A stretch of DNA of 64,000 bases from CAVVNP01 sp963800235 (lineage in GTDB: Bacteria; Actinomycetota; Acidimicrobiia; Acidimicrobiales; Iamiaceae). The notes under the pieces are model-generated. The model did no database searches. It saw only the letters and a program-made list of their open reading frames with translations, and had not been told where the DNA came from. Of this stretch, positions 17,739 to 27,620 are shown piece by piece. The stretch is taken from assembly GCA_963800235.1 (NCBI GenBank), contig CAWDAD010000001.1:310001-374000 (forward strand). The letters run 5' to 3'. A program made the translations under genes and the position numbers. The stretch's first letter is position 1, and the number at the start of each line of letters is the position of its first letter.

Positions 17739-17745
17739 GAGGCGC

Positions 17746-17751
17746 AGTCTA
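17746..17751 (-). promoter_or_regulatory. Predicted -10 box for leaderless alaS
   Basis: TAGACT followed by seven bases and the GTG of alaS. Confidence 0.55.
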
Positions 17752-18018
17752 GGTACGGGGGGTGTCGGGCAGACGCCCGCGATCGGGCTCCGCGAGCCGG
17801 GCGGTCAGCTCCGCCTCGCGGTCACGGGCCGCCTCGCGGCCCTCGACCACCGCCGCCCGGACGCTGGCCGACATCGAGCGGGCCGCCTCGGACACCTCCC
17901 GCTGCAGGCCCTCCGGCGTCAGACGCGACGCCGCCTGCTTCACCCGGCGCTGCACCCAGTAGGAGGACCCCAGCCCGGCGGCGGACCCCACGGTGAACCA
18001 GAACGTGCGCTTGAACAC
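17749..18018 (-). CDS. Small conserved hypothetical protein between rarA block and alaS
   Basis: This 89-residue protein begins MFKRTFWFTVGSAAGLGSSY, an amphipathic or weakly hydrophobic N-terminal segment, followed by a charged helical tail rich in Arg, Glu and Ala (VKQAASRLTPEGLQREVSEAA). Similar short proteins are found upstream of alaS in other actinobacteria; their role is unknown. The GTG start follows the DUF948 gene by four bases, so the two are probably co-translated. Confidence 0.7.
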   Translation of the reverse strand: MFKRTFWFTVGSAAGLGSSYWVQRRVKQAASRLTPEGLQREVSEAARSMSASVRAAVVEGREAARDREAELTARLAEPDRGRLPDTPRT

Positions 18019-18022
18019 CGCC

Positions 18023-18379
18023 TCACCCGCCCCGGCGCAGCCGCTTGGCCGCCTTGCTGGTGCCGCTCGCCACCGCCACCGTCTTGATCACCGGCTTCGA
18101 CAGGGCGGCGGTGGCCAGGCGCGAGGCGCCGTCGACCCGGGCCGAGATGGCCTCGACGGTGCCGACCAGGTCGTGCACCCGGTCGACCTCGTCGGCCGAG
18201 CGGGCGACGGTGCGCTGCAGGTCGTCGACCACGGCCAGGGTCTCGTCGTTGAGGGTCGCGAGCGCCGCCCGGAGCCGGCGGAGGGTGCTCACGACCAGCA
18301 CCAGGGCGGCGACCAGGGCGGCCGACGCGACGAGCGACAGCACGGTGACGACGACGGCGGCCAGGTCGGCGCTGCTCAC
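18023..18379 (-). CDS. DUF948-family membrane-anchored coiled-coil protein
   Basis: The 118-residue protein has one N-terminal transmembrane helix (VVVTVLSLVASAALVAALVLVV, about 9-30) followed by a helical region (RRLRAALATLNDETLAVVDDL) typical of DUF948 proteins. The GTG start overlaps the rarA stop (GTGA at 18376-18379). Position rarA-DUF948-small protein-alaS is common in actinobacteria. No enzymatic motif is visible. Confidence 0.75.
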   Translation of the reverse strand: MSSADLAAVVVTVLSLVASAALVAALVLVVSTLRRLRAALATLNDETLAVVDDLQRTVARSADEVDRVHDLVGTVEAISARVDGASRLATAALSKPVIKTVAVASGTSKAAKRLRRGG

Positions 18380-19746
18380 GGCGCGGACGACCCGGGCCCG
18401 GCGACGGGTCCCTCGTCGGGGTGCGGGTCGTCGTCGGGACGGTCGTCGGGGTGCGGCTCGGCGAGGTGGCGGTCCATGCGCTCGGCGATCTCCTGCTCGC
18501 GTCCGTGGGTCGAGGGCTCGTAGTACCGGCGGCCGACCAGGCCGTCGGGCAGGTGCTGCTGCGGCACCCAGCCCCGCGGATCGTCGTGAGGGTACTCGTA
18601 GCCCGCGCCGTGGCCGAGCGACGCCGCGCCCCGGTAGTGGGCGTCGCGCAGGTGCACCGGCACCTCCCCCGCCGGCCGGTCCCGGACATCGGCCCGGGCC
18701 CGCCCGAGGGCCACGGTCACCCGGTTGGACTTCGGGGCGGTGGCCAGGTGCACCACCGCCTGGGCCAGGTTGAGCTGGGCCTCCGGCAGGCCCACGAACT
18801 CGACGGCACGGGCGGCGGCGTCGGCCACCAGCAGCGAGGTGGGGTCGGCCATCCCCACGTCCTCGGAGGCCAGGATCACGAGCCGCCGCGCGATGAAGCG
18901 GGCGTCCTCGCCGGCCTCGAGCATGGTGCCGAGCCAGTAGAGCCCGGCGTCGGGGTCGCTGCCCCGGATGCTCTTGATGAAGGCCGAGATCACGTCGTAG
19001 TGGTCGTCGCGGCCGTACCGGATCGCCTTGGTGCCGAGGGCCGCCTCCGCATCGCCGGGCTCGACGTGGGGCGGCTGGGCGCGGCCGGCCGCCAGGGCCA
19101 CCGCCACCTCCAGGCTGGTCAGCGCGTGGCGGGCGTCGCCCCCGGCCCGGTCGGCCAGGTGCTCGAGGGCGGCCTCGTCCGCGGTGGCGCCCTCGGCGTC
19201 GAGGCCCCGAGCGAGGACCCGGCGGATGGCCTCGGGACCGAGCGGCTCCAGCCGGAACAGGGTGGAGCGGCTGAGCAGCGGGGGGTTCACCTCGAAGTAG
19301 GGGTTCTCGGTGGTCGCCCCGATCAGCACCAGCAGGCCGCTCTCGACCGACGGCAGCAGCGCGTCCTGCTGGGCCTTGTTGAAGCGGTGGACCTCGTCGA
19401 GGAACAGGATCGTGCGGCGGCTGTGCTCGCCCAGGCGGGCCTGGGCCCCGGCGATGACCTCGCGGACGTCCTTGACGCTGGCCGACACCGCCGAGAGCCG
19501 CTCGAAGGCCTTCGCCGTCGAGCGGGCGATGACCTCGGCCAGGGTGGTCTTGCCGATCCCCGGCGGACCCCAGAGGATCACCGACGAGAGCCGGTCGCCC
19601 TCGATCAGCTCGCGCAGCGGGCGGCCGGGCGCGAGGAGGTGGTCCTGGCCGACGATGTCCTCGACGCTGGCCGGGCGCAGGCGCGCCGCCAGCGGCGACT
19701 GGGCGTCGAGCTGGCGACGGGCGGCGTCGGCGAACAGGTCGGCCAT
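18376..19746 (-). CDS. rarA: Replication-associated recombination protein A (MgsA/RarA AAA+ ATPase)
   Basis: RarA is a clamp-loader-like AAA+ ATPase acting at stalled replication forks. The 456-residue protein begins MADLFADAARRQLDAQSPLAARLRP and has IVGQDHLL, Walker A WGPPGIGKTT (near 60), Walker B ILFLDEVHRFNKAQQD, sensor GATTENPYFEVN and the C-terminal MgsA domain. ATG at 19744-19746 has TACCCT eight bases upstream and no Shine-Dalgarno. Confidence 0.95.
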   Translation of the reverse strand: MADLFADAARRQLDAQSPLAARLRPASVEDIVGQDHLLAPGRPLRELIEGDRLSSVILWGPPGIGKTTLAEVIARSTAKAFERLSAVSASVKDVREVIAGAQARLGEHSRRTILFLDEVHRFNKAQQDALLPSVESGLLVLIGATTENPYFEVNPPLLSRSTLFRLEPLGPEAIRRVLARGLDAEGATADEAALEHLADRAGGDARHALTSLEVAVALAAGRAQPPHVEPGDAEAALGTKAIRYGRDDHYDVISAFIKSIRGSDPDAGLYWLGTMLEAGEDARFIARRLVILASEDVGMADPTSLLVADAAARAVEFVGLPEAQLNLAQAVVHLATAPKSNRVTVALGRARADVRDRPAGEVPVHLRDAHYRGAASLGHGAGYEYPHDDPRGWVPQQHLPDGLVGRRYYEPSTHGREQEIAERMDRHLAEPHPDDRPDDDPHPDEGPVAGPGSSAP

Positions 19747-19754
19747 GGTCGCCG

Positions 19755-19760
19755 AGGGTA
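19755..19760 (-). promoter_or_regulatory. Predicted -10 box for leaderless rarA
   Basis: TACCCT followed by eight bases and the ATG of rarA. Confidence 0.5.
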
Positions 19761-19819
19761 GGGCCGACCCCTCCTCGCGTGGTCGGGGATCACCGATCGG
19801 TCACGACCGGCGCGCGACC

Positions 19820-20485
19820 ATGCCCGGCGTGGCCGCGTACGGGATCGTCGTGCTCGTCACCGGGATCCTGCTGGCCTCCTACCTGATCTTCGTGATCGGG
19901 CGGGCCCGCAGGCGTCGGGCCGAGGCCGAGCTCGGCCGGCCGGCGGGCCCGGCGACGGCCCGGCTCCCGACGCACCTGGCGACCGCCGACCCGGAGGCCA
20001 CCGCGTCCGGCCCGGCCGCGTCACCGTCGCCCGCTCCGGCCGGGGAGCCCCCCGTCGCGGCCCGGTCGGCGCCGGCTCCCGGCGGAGCCTCCCCCGCCGG
20101 CCCGCCCGTGGCCGAGCCCGACGGCGGGGTGGCGCCCCGTCCCACCTCCGACGAGCCGGTGCTGGCCCGCCTGGCCGCCGGGGTGACCCTGCCCTGCGGC
20201 CTCTCGCCGCTGATCGACGTGGCCGACCGGCCCGACGTGCAGGAGCGGGCGGTGTTCGTCACCACCGACGCCCCCGGCGAGCAGGTGCAGCGGGAGCTGG
20301 AGGCCAGCTTCGAGGCCCGGGGCGGCCACATCTCCTGGTACACCGCCGACCTCGGGGTGATCCGGCGCGACGGGGTCGAGGCCAACGTCGCCCTCGACCT
20401 GTCGCCGCAGTCCACCGCGGTCGGCGCCCGGCCTGCCTACCCGACGGCGCCGCCGGGGTCGGTGGTCGTCGACCTCTGGGTCTGA
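19820..20485 (+). CDS. Membrane-anchored hypothetical protein with Pro/Ala-rich linker
   Basis: The 221-residue product has one N-terminal transmembrane helix (YGIVVLVTGILLASYLIFVIG), a long Pro/Ala-rich linker (about 45-120), and a C-terminal globular part of about 100 residues (EPVLARLAAGVTLPCGLSPLID ... VFVTTDAPGEQVQRELEASFEARGG). I do not recognise the fold. ATG at 19820-19822 is chosen because translation upstream is an antisense shadow of rarA. It is one of few plus-strand genes, placed between rarA and aspS. The C-terminal half looks coding by composition. Confidence 0.65.
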   Translation: MPGVAAYGIVVLVTGILLASYLIFVIGRARRRRAEAELGRPAGPATARLPTHLATADPEATASGPAASPSPAPAGEPPVAARSAPAPGGASPAGPPVAEPDGGVAPRPTSDEPVLARLAAGVTLPCGLSPLIDVADRPDVQERAVFVTTDAPGEQVQRELEASFEARGGHISWYTADLGVIRRDGVEANVALDLSPQSTAVGARPAYPTAPPGSVVVDLWV

Positions 20486-20506
20486 CCGGCGCCGTCGACC
20501 GCCGGT
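20485..20506. terminator. Possible bidirectional terminator hairpin
   Basis: ACCGGCG and CGCCGGT form a perfect 7-bp stem with an 8-base loop between the convergent plus-strand hypothetical gene and aspS. There is no T run, so it is only a candidate. Confidence 0.35.
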
Positions 20507-20530
20507 CGGCGCTGGCCGGCCCGGACGGCC

Positions 20531-22350
20531 TCAGCTCGGCGGCGGCAGGATCCGCAGGCCCAGCTCGTCGAGGTGCACCGGATCGATGCCGGTGGGTGCC
20601 CGGGTGAGCGGGTCGGCGCCCGACTGGGTCTTGGGGAAGGCGATGACCTCGCGGATGTTCTCCTCGCCGGCCAGCATGGCCGCCAGCCGGTCGATGCCGA
20701 AGGCGAAGCCGGCGTGGGGCGGGGCGCCGTAGCGGAAGGCGTCGAGCAGGAAGCCGAACTTCGCTGGCCGCCTCGTCGGGCGAGATGCCGAGCAGGTCGA
20801 AGATGCGCTGCTGGACGTCGGAGCGGTGGATCCGCACGCTGCCCGAGCCCAGCTCCCAGCCGTTGAGCACCAGGTCGTAGGCCTGGGAGCGGACACGGGT
20901 CAGCTCGACGGGATCGGTGGCGTCGAGCAGCGCCCAGTCGTCGGCGTGGGGCATGGTGAACGGGTGGTGCGTCGGGCACCGGGCGGCCGTCGTCGCCCAG
21001 CTCGGACTCGAACAGCGGGAAGTCGACGACCCACAGGAACTGCAGCCCGCCCTCGCTCACCGGCGGGCGGCCGAGCTCGAGGCGCAGCAGCCCGAGCACG
21101 TGGCAGGTGGTGGTCCAGCTCGTCGGCCACCAGCAGCAGGAGGTCGCCGGTCCGCGGCGCTCGGTGGCGGCCACCAGGCCGGCCTGCTCGGCCTCGGACA
21201 GGAACTTGGCGACCGGCGAGGTCGAGCCCGCCGCCCTCCTCGACCTGCATCCAGACCAGGCCCTTGGCGCCCCAGCGCTTGGCCCGGTCGGTCAGGTCGT
21301 CGAGCTGCTTGCGGGTGCGGTCGGCCGCCGCCCGGCGACCCGGATGCCCTTCACCGCTCGGCGCCTTGAAGGCGTTGAACCCGGTCTCGGCGAACACCTC
21401 GGTCAGCTCGACCAGCTCCATCCCGAAGCGCAGGTCGGGCTTGTCGCGAGCCGAACCGGTCCATGGCCTCGCGCCAGGTCATGCGCTCGAAGGTCGGCGG
21501 GCCGCTCGCCGGTGACCGCCTCGGCGGCCGCCGCCACCGCCTCGGTGACGAAGGCCAGCACCTCCTCCTGGCCGACGAAGCTGGCCTCCAGCGTCGAGCT
21601 GGGTGAACTCGAACTGCCGGTCGGCGCGCAGGTCCTCGTCGCGCAGGCAGCGGGCGATCTGGTAGTAGCGGTCGATGCCGCCGACCATGCAGAGCTGCTT
21701 GAACAGCTGGGGGCTCTGGGGCAGCGCGTAGAAGCTGGCCGGGCGACTGGCCGCGACGGGCACCACGAAGTCGCGGGCGCCCTCGGGCGTCGAGGCGATC
21801 AGCATCGGGGTCTCGACCTCGAGGAAGCCCTGCGACGTCCATCGACCGGCGGAGGGCGCTGTTGACCGTGGCCCGCATCCGCAGGTTGCGCTGCATCCGC
21901 TGTCGCGCGCAGGTCGACGTAGCGGTGGCGCGAGGCGCAGCACCTCGTCGACGTCGACGCCGCTCGTCGAGCGGGAACGGCGGCGGCTCGGCGACGTTGA
22001 GGACCTCGACCGCGCACTCCCCCACCTCGACCTCGCCGGTCGGCAGGTTCGGCGTTGACGGTGCCCTCCGGGCGGGGCCGGACGGTGCCGGTGACCGCGC
22101 ACCACGTACTCGCTGCGCAGGTCGGCGGCGCCGTCGACCACGCACTGCACGACGCCGGTGCGGTCGCGCAGGTCGACGAAGGCCAGGTGCTCGCCGTGCT
22201 CGCGGCGGCGGTCGACCCACCCGCACACGGCCACGGGCCGACCGACGTCGGCGGTCCGCAGCTCGCCGCAGCAGTCGGTGCGCAGGCCCCGGGCCCGGTC
22301 GGTCGCCGACGTCGCTCGTCGGCGGTCGTCGGGTCGGCGGGTTCGGTCAC
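20531..22350 (-). CDS. aspS: Aspartyl-tRNA synthetase, frame broken many times
   Basis: All AspRS blocks are present but spread over three frames: GWVDRRREHGEHLAFVDLRD (OB fold), GFLEVETPMLIASTPEGA, SPQLFKQLCMVGGIDRYYQI with CLRDEDLRADRQFEFTQLD (motif 2), GSDKPDLRFGMELVELTEVF (frame change inside), the GAD region, and GFAFGIDRLAAMLAG (motif 3). Around 17 frame changes occur, for example near 20762, 20970, 21112, 21354, 21446, 21501, 21901, 22047. Most are restored by deleting one base. GTG at 22348-22350 has AAGGAG upstream and overlaps the hisS stop. An essential enzyme this well preserved is unlikely to be a real pseudogene; sequence error is favoured. Confidence 0.85.
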
Positions 22351-23678
22351 GGGAGCTCCTTCCGGACGGCGTCGACCACCTCGGCGCGGTCGACGGTGCG
22401 CTGGGACCGCTCGTCGCCGCGCGAGGTCGCGGACCGTGACCGTCCCGGCCGCCGCCTCGTCCTCGCCGACGATCACCGCCACGGCGGGCGCCGAGCGGCC
22501 GGCCGCCTTCATCTGGGCGCTTCATCGACCGCCGGTCGTAGGCCCGGTCGGCCCGCAGGCCGGCGGCCCGCAGCTCGGGCGACGAGGTCGCGGGCCGCGG
22601 CGCCGCCGGTGACGTCGACGACGAACACGTCGAGGCGGCGGTCCGGCGCGGCGAAGACCCCCTCGGCGTCGCAGGCGAGCAGGACCCGCTCGATGCCCGA
22701 GCCGAAGCCGATGCCCGGCGTCGGCGGGCCGCCCAGCGCCTCGACCAGGCCGTCGTAGCGGCCGCCGCCGCCGATGGTGCTCTGGGCCGCGTCGAGCGCC
22801 GAGCTCTGCGAACTCGAAGGTGGTGTGGGTGTAGTAGTCGAGGCCGCGGACGAGCCGCGGGCTCGAGCACGAACGGGACGCCGAGGGCGGCGAGCCCGGC
22901 CTGCACCCGCTCGAAGTGGGCGGCGGCGTCGTCGGAGAGGCGGTCGACGATGCGCGGCGCGTCGCGCGACGACCTCCTGGGTCGCCGGGCGCTTGCAGTC
23001 GAGCACCCGCATCGGGTGGTCGGCGAGCTTCTCGCGGTCGTCGTCGGCCAGGTCGTGGCGGTGCTGCTCGAGGCAGGCCCGCAGCACCTCGAGGTACCGC
23101 GGCGCGGTCGCCCGGCGTCGCCCATCGAGTTGACCAGGAGCTGCGACCCGGCGCAGCCCGAGGCCGCGTAGGAGCTCCCAGCCGAGGGCGATGACCTCGA
23201 CGTCGAGGTCGGGGTCGCCGCTGCCGATCGCCTCCACCCCGAGCTGGTGGTGCTGGCGGTAGCGGCCGGCCTGGGCGCGCTCGTAGCGGAAGCTGGGGGC
23301 GGCGTACCAGACCTTCCACGGCACGGCCGGGCGGTGCTCGACGAAGGCCCGGACCACCGACGCCGTGCCCTCCGGGCGCAGGGCCAGCTGGCGGCCGCCC
23401 TTGTCGGCGAAGTCGTACATCTCCTTGCGGACGACGTCGGTGCCCTCGCCGACGTCGCTGGAAGACGCCGACCTCCTCGAACAGCGGGCTGCTGCAGGAG
23501 CCCGTAGCCGGCCCGCTCGACCCGCTGGGCGAAGGCGCCGATCAGCGCCTGCCACCGTGCGCGACTCGGGCGGGAGGACGTCGTGGGTGCCCTTGGGGGC
23601 CCTGAACGTCGGGCGGGATGGTCCGCCCGACGACGGTGGCGTGCCGGTCGGCGCAGGCGGTGAGGTCGACTCGGGCAC
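22347..23678 (-). CDS. hisS: Histidyl-tRNA synthetase, frame broken many times
   Basis: HisRS blocks are complete but out of frame with each other: FRAPKGTHDVLPPES, then GYGLLQQP, GEGTDVVRKEMYDF, ALRPEGTASVVRAFVEHRP (motif 2), GRYRQHHQLGVEAIG, GGGGRYDGLVEALGG, GIGFGSGIERVLLA (motif 3) and the anticodon-binding end RTVDRAEVVDAVRKELP. At least ten frame changes are seen (for example near 22519, 22578, 22806, 22860, 22966, 23146, 23460, 23492, 23554). The stop overlaps the aspS GTG. The start is uncertain; a GTG at 23676-23678 is used. Confidence 0.8.
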
Positions 23679-23689
23679 GACGGGCGAGG

Positions 23690-24747
23690 CTAGCGGCGGC
23701 CGGTCGACGCCCCGTCAGAGGTTCGAGCCTCGGCGCGGGCGTCGAGCACCCGGCGGTGGAAGTCGGCCACCGCCGCCTCGTGGCGGGGCGACAGCAGCCC
23801 GGTGTCGTAGGCGCCGGCCTCGAGGTTGGACTGCACGGCCTCGCAGATGGCCAGGTCCTCGGCGCAGATCTGCTCGGACCAGTCCACGTCCTGCTGGCAG
23901 CGCTCCGCCGCACCGGGGGCGGCCGGGTCGTAGGCGTGGTCGAGGACCAGGCGGGTGGTGGTGGGCGAGGTCGGGTCCCAGCGCTCGACGCTGCACCCCG
24001 TCCCGTAGAGGTTGAGCCCGAGGTTGGGCCAGTGCCACAGCCAGGTGCCGGTCGACGGCCCGGCCCTCGGGGGTCGGCGTGGTGGCGCACCCAGCCGTCG
24101 GCCACCTCGACCCGGTAGGTGCCGGCGTCGATGGCCCGGTTCAGGCCGGGGTGCACCAGCGGCACGTGGTAGCCCTCGAGGTAGTTGTCGCCGTAGGCCT
24201 TCCAGTTGGCGGCGACCCGGTGGGTGCGGCGGGGCCCGGCGGTCCACGACTCCACGGGGTGCCCGGCGCAGGCGTCGGCGAAGCCGCCGAGCCACTCCTC
24301 GAGCGGCGGGGTCGCCGGGTCGAGGCAGGCGAAGAGCAGGCCGCGCCACTCCGCCGCCCGAACGGCGAGCAGGTCGAGGTCACCGCCGGCGACGGGCAGG
24401 TCGAGGCCGCTGTCGCGGGCGGACCGGAGCGAGCCGTCGAGCCCGTAGGCCCACCCGTGGTACCGGCAGACCAGGGTCGGTCGGGAGCCGGCGCCGTCCG
24501 CCACCAGCGGGCCGGCCCGGTGGCGGCAGACGTTGTGGAAGCCGCGCAGCACGCCGTCGGCGTCGCGGGTGACGACGAGGGGCCAGCCGGCGACGGTGTC
24601 GGCCACGAACGAGCCGGGCTCGCGCACCGGCTCGGCCAGCCCCAGCGAGAGCCACGCCCGTCCGAACACCGCGGCGCGCTCGAGCCGGTGGACCTCCGGG
24701 TCGTGGTAGTCGCGCGCCGCCAGGGTGCGGGTCGGAGCCTGCGTCAC
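23690..24747 (-). CDS. Rieske-type ring-hydroxylating oxygenase alpha subunit, one frame break
   Basis: The N-terminal Rieske domain has the 2Fe-2S ligands Cys-x-His (VCRHRAG) and Cys-x2-His (CRYHGWAYGLDG). The C-terminal catalytic domain has the mononuclear iron facial triad in NYLEGYHVPLVHPGL, preceded by the bridging Asp (YGDN). It resembles oxygenases acting on quaternary amines or aromatic substrates; the substrate cannot be told. Around 24060 the frame changes by one missing or two extra bases, after which WLWHWPNLGLNLYG continues the same protein. GTG at 24745-24747 is used; a TTG overlapping the rel stop is an alternative. Confidence 0.8.
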
Positions 24748-24767
24748 CGGCCGGACGGGGGCACCGG

Positions 24768-27028
24768 TCAACCGGCCCTGGCCCCGACGCCCTCGACCCG
24801 GCGATGGGCGCCGTACACCCCGTCGATGCGCTTGATGGTGGCGAGGATCGTCTGGAGCTGGGCGGCGTCGCCGAGCTCGAAGTCGAAGAGCATGGTGGCC
24901 ACCCGGTCCTCGCCCGCCGCCATGCTGGCCCGGACGATGTTGACCCGCTGGTCGGCCAGCGCCTTCGACACGTCCATGAGCAGCCGAGGCCGGTCGAGCG
25001 CCTCGACCTGGATGGCGGCGGTGAACGCGCCCTGCTGGCTGTCGTCCCACTCGACGTCGATCAGGCGGTCGCCGTGGGCGGTGAGCGAGTCGGCGTTGGC
25101 GCAGTCGGACCGGTGGATCGAGACGCCCCGGCCCTTGGTGACGAAGCCGAGGATCTCGTCGCCCGGGAGCGGCTTGCAGCACTGCGAGAGCCGGACCAGC
25201 ACGTCGTCGAGGCCCTCGACGTGGACGCCGGCGCCACCGCCGTCGCCCCGCTCGCGCCGGCGTCCGCCGTCGCGGCCGACCCGGCTCCGGAGCTGGGGCG
25301 GCAGCTGCTCCTCACGGCCGGGGTCGAGGGCCGACAGGGCCCGGCGGACGCGCAGGGCGACCGACTCGGCCGACAGGTGGCCCTGGCCGATGGCGACGTG
25401 CAGGGCCTCGACGTCGGCCAGGTTCAGGGCCTGGGCGACCTCGACCAGGATCGCCGGCGGCAGCTTCTGGGTCGGCAGGTTGTGGCGCCGGAGCTCCTTG
25501 ATCAGCTCCTCGCGGCCGCTGGCCTGGGCGTCCTCGCGTCGCTCGCGGGAGAACCACTGGCGGATCTTGCTGGCCGCCCGCGGCGTGGCCACGATCTTGA
25601 GCCAGTCCTGCGACGGACGACCGCCGGGGCTGGTGAGGATCTCGACGGTGTCGCCGGACTGCAGCTGGTGGCGCAGCGGCACCATGCGGCCGTTGACCCG
25701 GGCCCCCTGGCAGGTGTGGCCGACCTCGGTGTGGACCGCGTAGGCCAGGTCGATGGGCGTCGAGCTCCTGGCCAGGGTCACGACCCGGCCCTTGGGCGTG
25801 AACACGTAGACCTCGTCGCTGACCAGGTCGGTCTTGAGCGAGGCCATGAAGGCGGCCGGATCGGAGCTGTCGCGCTCGCGGTCGAGGATGCGGTCGAGCC
25901 ACGGCAGGTCGGCGCTGCGGTTGGCGCCGGACCGGCCCCGCTTGCCGTCCTCCTTGTACGCCCAGTGGGCGGCGATGCCCTGCTCGGCCCGCAGGTGCAT
26001 CTCCCGGGTGCGCAGCTGGACCTCGAGCGGCTTGCCCTGCGGTCCGATCACCGTCGTGTGCAGCGACTGGTACAGGTTGAACTTGGGCATCGACACGTAG
26101 TCCTTGAAGCGCCCCTGCACCGGTGCCCAGGTGGCGTGGATCGACCCGAGGGCCGCCCAGGTGTCCTTGACCGAGTCGACCACCACCCGCAGGCCGACCA
26201 GGTCGTAGATCTCCTCGAAGGCCCGCCCCTTGATGACCATCTTCTCGTAGATGCTCCAGAGGTGCTTCGGGCGACCGGAGACCTCGGCGTCGATGCCCAG
26301 CTCGGCCAGGCGGAGCCGGACCTCCTCGAGCACCTGGAACAGGTAGAGCTCGCGCTCGGGCGACCGCACCGCGACCATGTGCTCGAGCTCGGCGTAGCGG
26401 CGCGGGTACATGGTGGCGAAGGCCAGGTCCTCGAGCTGGTTGCGGATCTCCTGCATGCCGAGCCGGTGGGCCAGCGGGGCGTAGATGTCGAGGGTCTCCT
26501 GGGCGATGCGGAACTGCTTGGCCTGCGACAGCCCCGCCAGGGTGCGCATGTTGTGGAGCCGGTCGGCCAGCTTGATGAGCAGGATCCGCATGTCGCCGGC
26601 CATGCCCACGAGCATCTTGCGGACCGACGCCGCCTGCTGCTCCTCGCGGGAGGCGAAGCCGACCCGGTCGAGCTTGGTGACGCCGTCGACCAGCATGGCA
26701 ACCGTCGTCCCGAACTCGGCCTCGATGTCGTCGAGGCCGACCCCGGTGTCCTCGACGGCGTCGTGCAGCAGCGCGGCCGCCACCGCGTCGTCGTCGAGGG
26801 CCATGCCGGCGACCACCGTGGCCACCGCCAGGGGGTGGTGGATGTAGGCCTCGCCCGACTTGCGCAGCTGCCCCTCGTGGGCCTCCTTGGCGACGTCGTA
26901 GGCCTTGGTGATCAGCCCGGTCGGCGCCTTGGGGTGCACCTCGCGGAAGGCGGTCAGCAGCGGGGCCAGCTCCACGGACGGGGCGCGGCGTTCCGTCGCC
27001 AGGGCAGGACCCGATCGACGGTGGCCAC
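24768..27028 (-). CDS. rel: Bifunctional (p)ppGpp synthetase/hydrolase Rel, frame shift near the N-terminus
   Basis: Rel makes and degrades the alarmone (p)ppGpp. From 26975 downward one frame encodes 735 residues: HD hydrolase (HHPLAVATVVAG, LLHDAVEDTG), synthetase (KHLWSIYEKM, GRFKDYVSMPKFNLYQSLHT, EVQLRTREMHLRAEQGIAAHW), TGS, conserved-cysteine (SQCCKPLPGDEI) and ACT domains. Upstream, a GTG at 27026-27028 starts VATVDRVLPWRRNAA, typical of actinobacterial Rel N-termini, and has a perfect TACCCT -10 six bases before it. It is out of frame by one missing or two extra bases near 26976-26990. I take that GTG as the true start. Confidence 0.9.
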
Positions 27029-27034
27029 CCCTCC

Positions 27035-27040
27035 AGGGTA
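27035..27040 (-). promoter_or_regulatory. Predicted -10 box for leaderless rel
   Basis: TACCCT followed by six bases and GTG at 27026-27028. Its position supports that GTG rather than the in-frame one at 26973-26975. Confidence 0.5.
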
Positions 27041-27086
27041 CGGCCCGCGGCCCCCGCCCGAGCCGGAGCCCCGTCCACGGCGCCGG

Positions 27087-27620
27087 TCAGTAGTGCAGGA
27101 CCGACACCACGTCCTCGTCGGCCACCCGGCGGCGGCCGCCCAGGGCGTCGAGCTCGATCAGGAAGGCCAGGCCGACGACCTCGCCGCCGAGCTTCTCGAC
27201 CAGGCGGACCGTGGCCGCCGCCGTGCCACCGGTCGCCATGACGTCGTCGACGATCAGCACCCGCTCGCCGGGGTGGACGGCGTCGCGGTGCACCTCGAGC
27301 AGGTCGGTGCCGTACTCGAGCTCGTACTCCTCGCGCTCGATCTTCCACGGCAGCTTGCCGGCCTTGCGCACCGGCACGAACCCGGCCCCGAACCGGTACG
27401 CCACCGGCGCCGCCATGATGAAGCCACGGGCCTCGATGCCGAGCACCCGGTCGATGTGCTGGCCGGCGAACGGCTCGATCAGGGCGTCGACCGCGCTCAC
27501 GAAGGCGTCGTGGTCGGCGAGCAGCGGGGTGATGTCCTTGAACAGCACCCCGGGCTGGGGGAAGTCGGGGATGTCGCGGACCAGGCCGGCCAGCCGGTCG
27601 GCGACGGCCGGAGCCGTCAT
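27087..27620 (-). CDS. apt: Adenine phosphoribosyltransferase
   Basis: Apt salvages adenine to AMP using PRPP. The 177-residue protein shows DIPDFPQPGVLFKDITPLLAD, the EARGFI loop and the PRPP signature VLIVDDVMATGGTAAAT. The ATG overlaps the secF stop (ATGA at 27617-27620), so it is translated after SecF. The order secD-secF-apt-rel is standard for actinobacteria. Confidence 0.96.
   Translation of the reverse strand: MTAPAVADRLAGLVRDIPDFPQPGVLFKDITPLLADHDAFVSAVDALIEPFAGQHIDRVLGIEARGFIMAAPVAYRFGAGFVPVRKAGKLPWKIEREEYELEYGTDLLEVHRDAVHPGERVLIVDDVMATGGTAAATVRLVEKLGGEVVGLAFLIELDALGGRRRVADEDVVSVLHY

Noticed and set aside
17736..17751. T-box or other riboswitch upstream of alaS, thrS or aspS
   Set aside because: Predicted transcripts of alaS and thrS begin at the start codon, and aspS overlaps hisS, leaving no leader for such an element.
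20531..23678. Genuine decay of aspS and hisS into pseudogenes
   Set aside because: Residue conservation is intact right up to every break, breaks are almost all single-base indels with no nonsense or missense decay, and both enzymes are essential.
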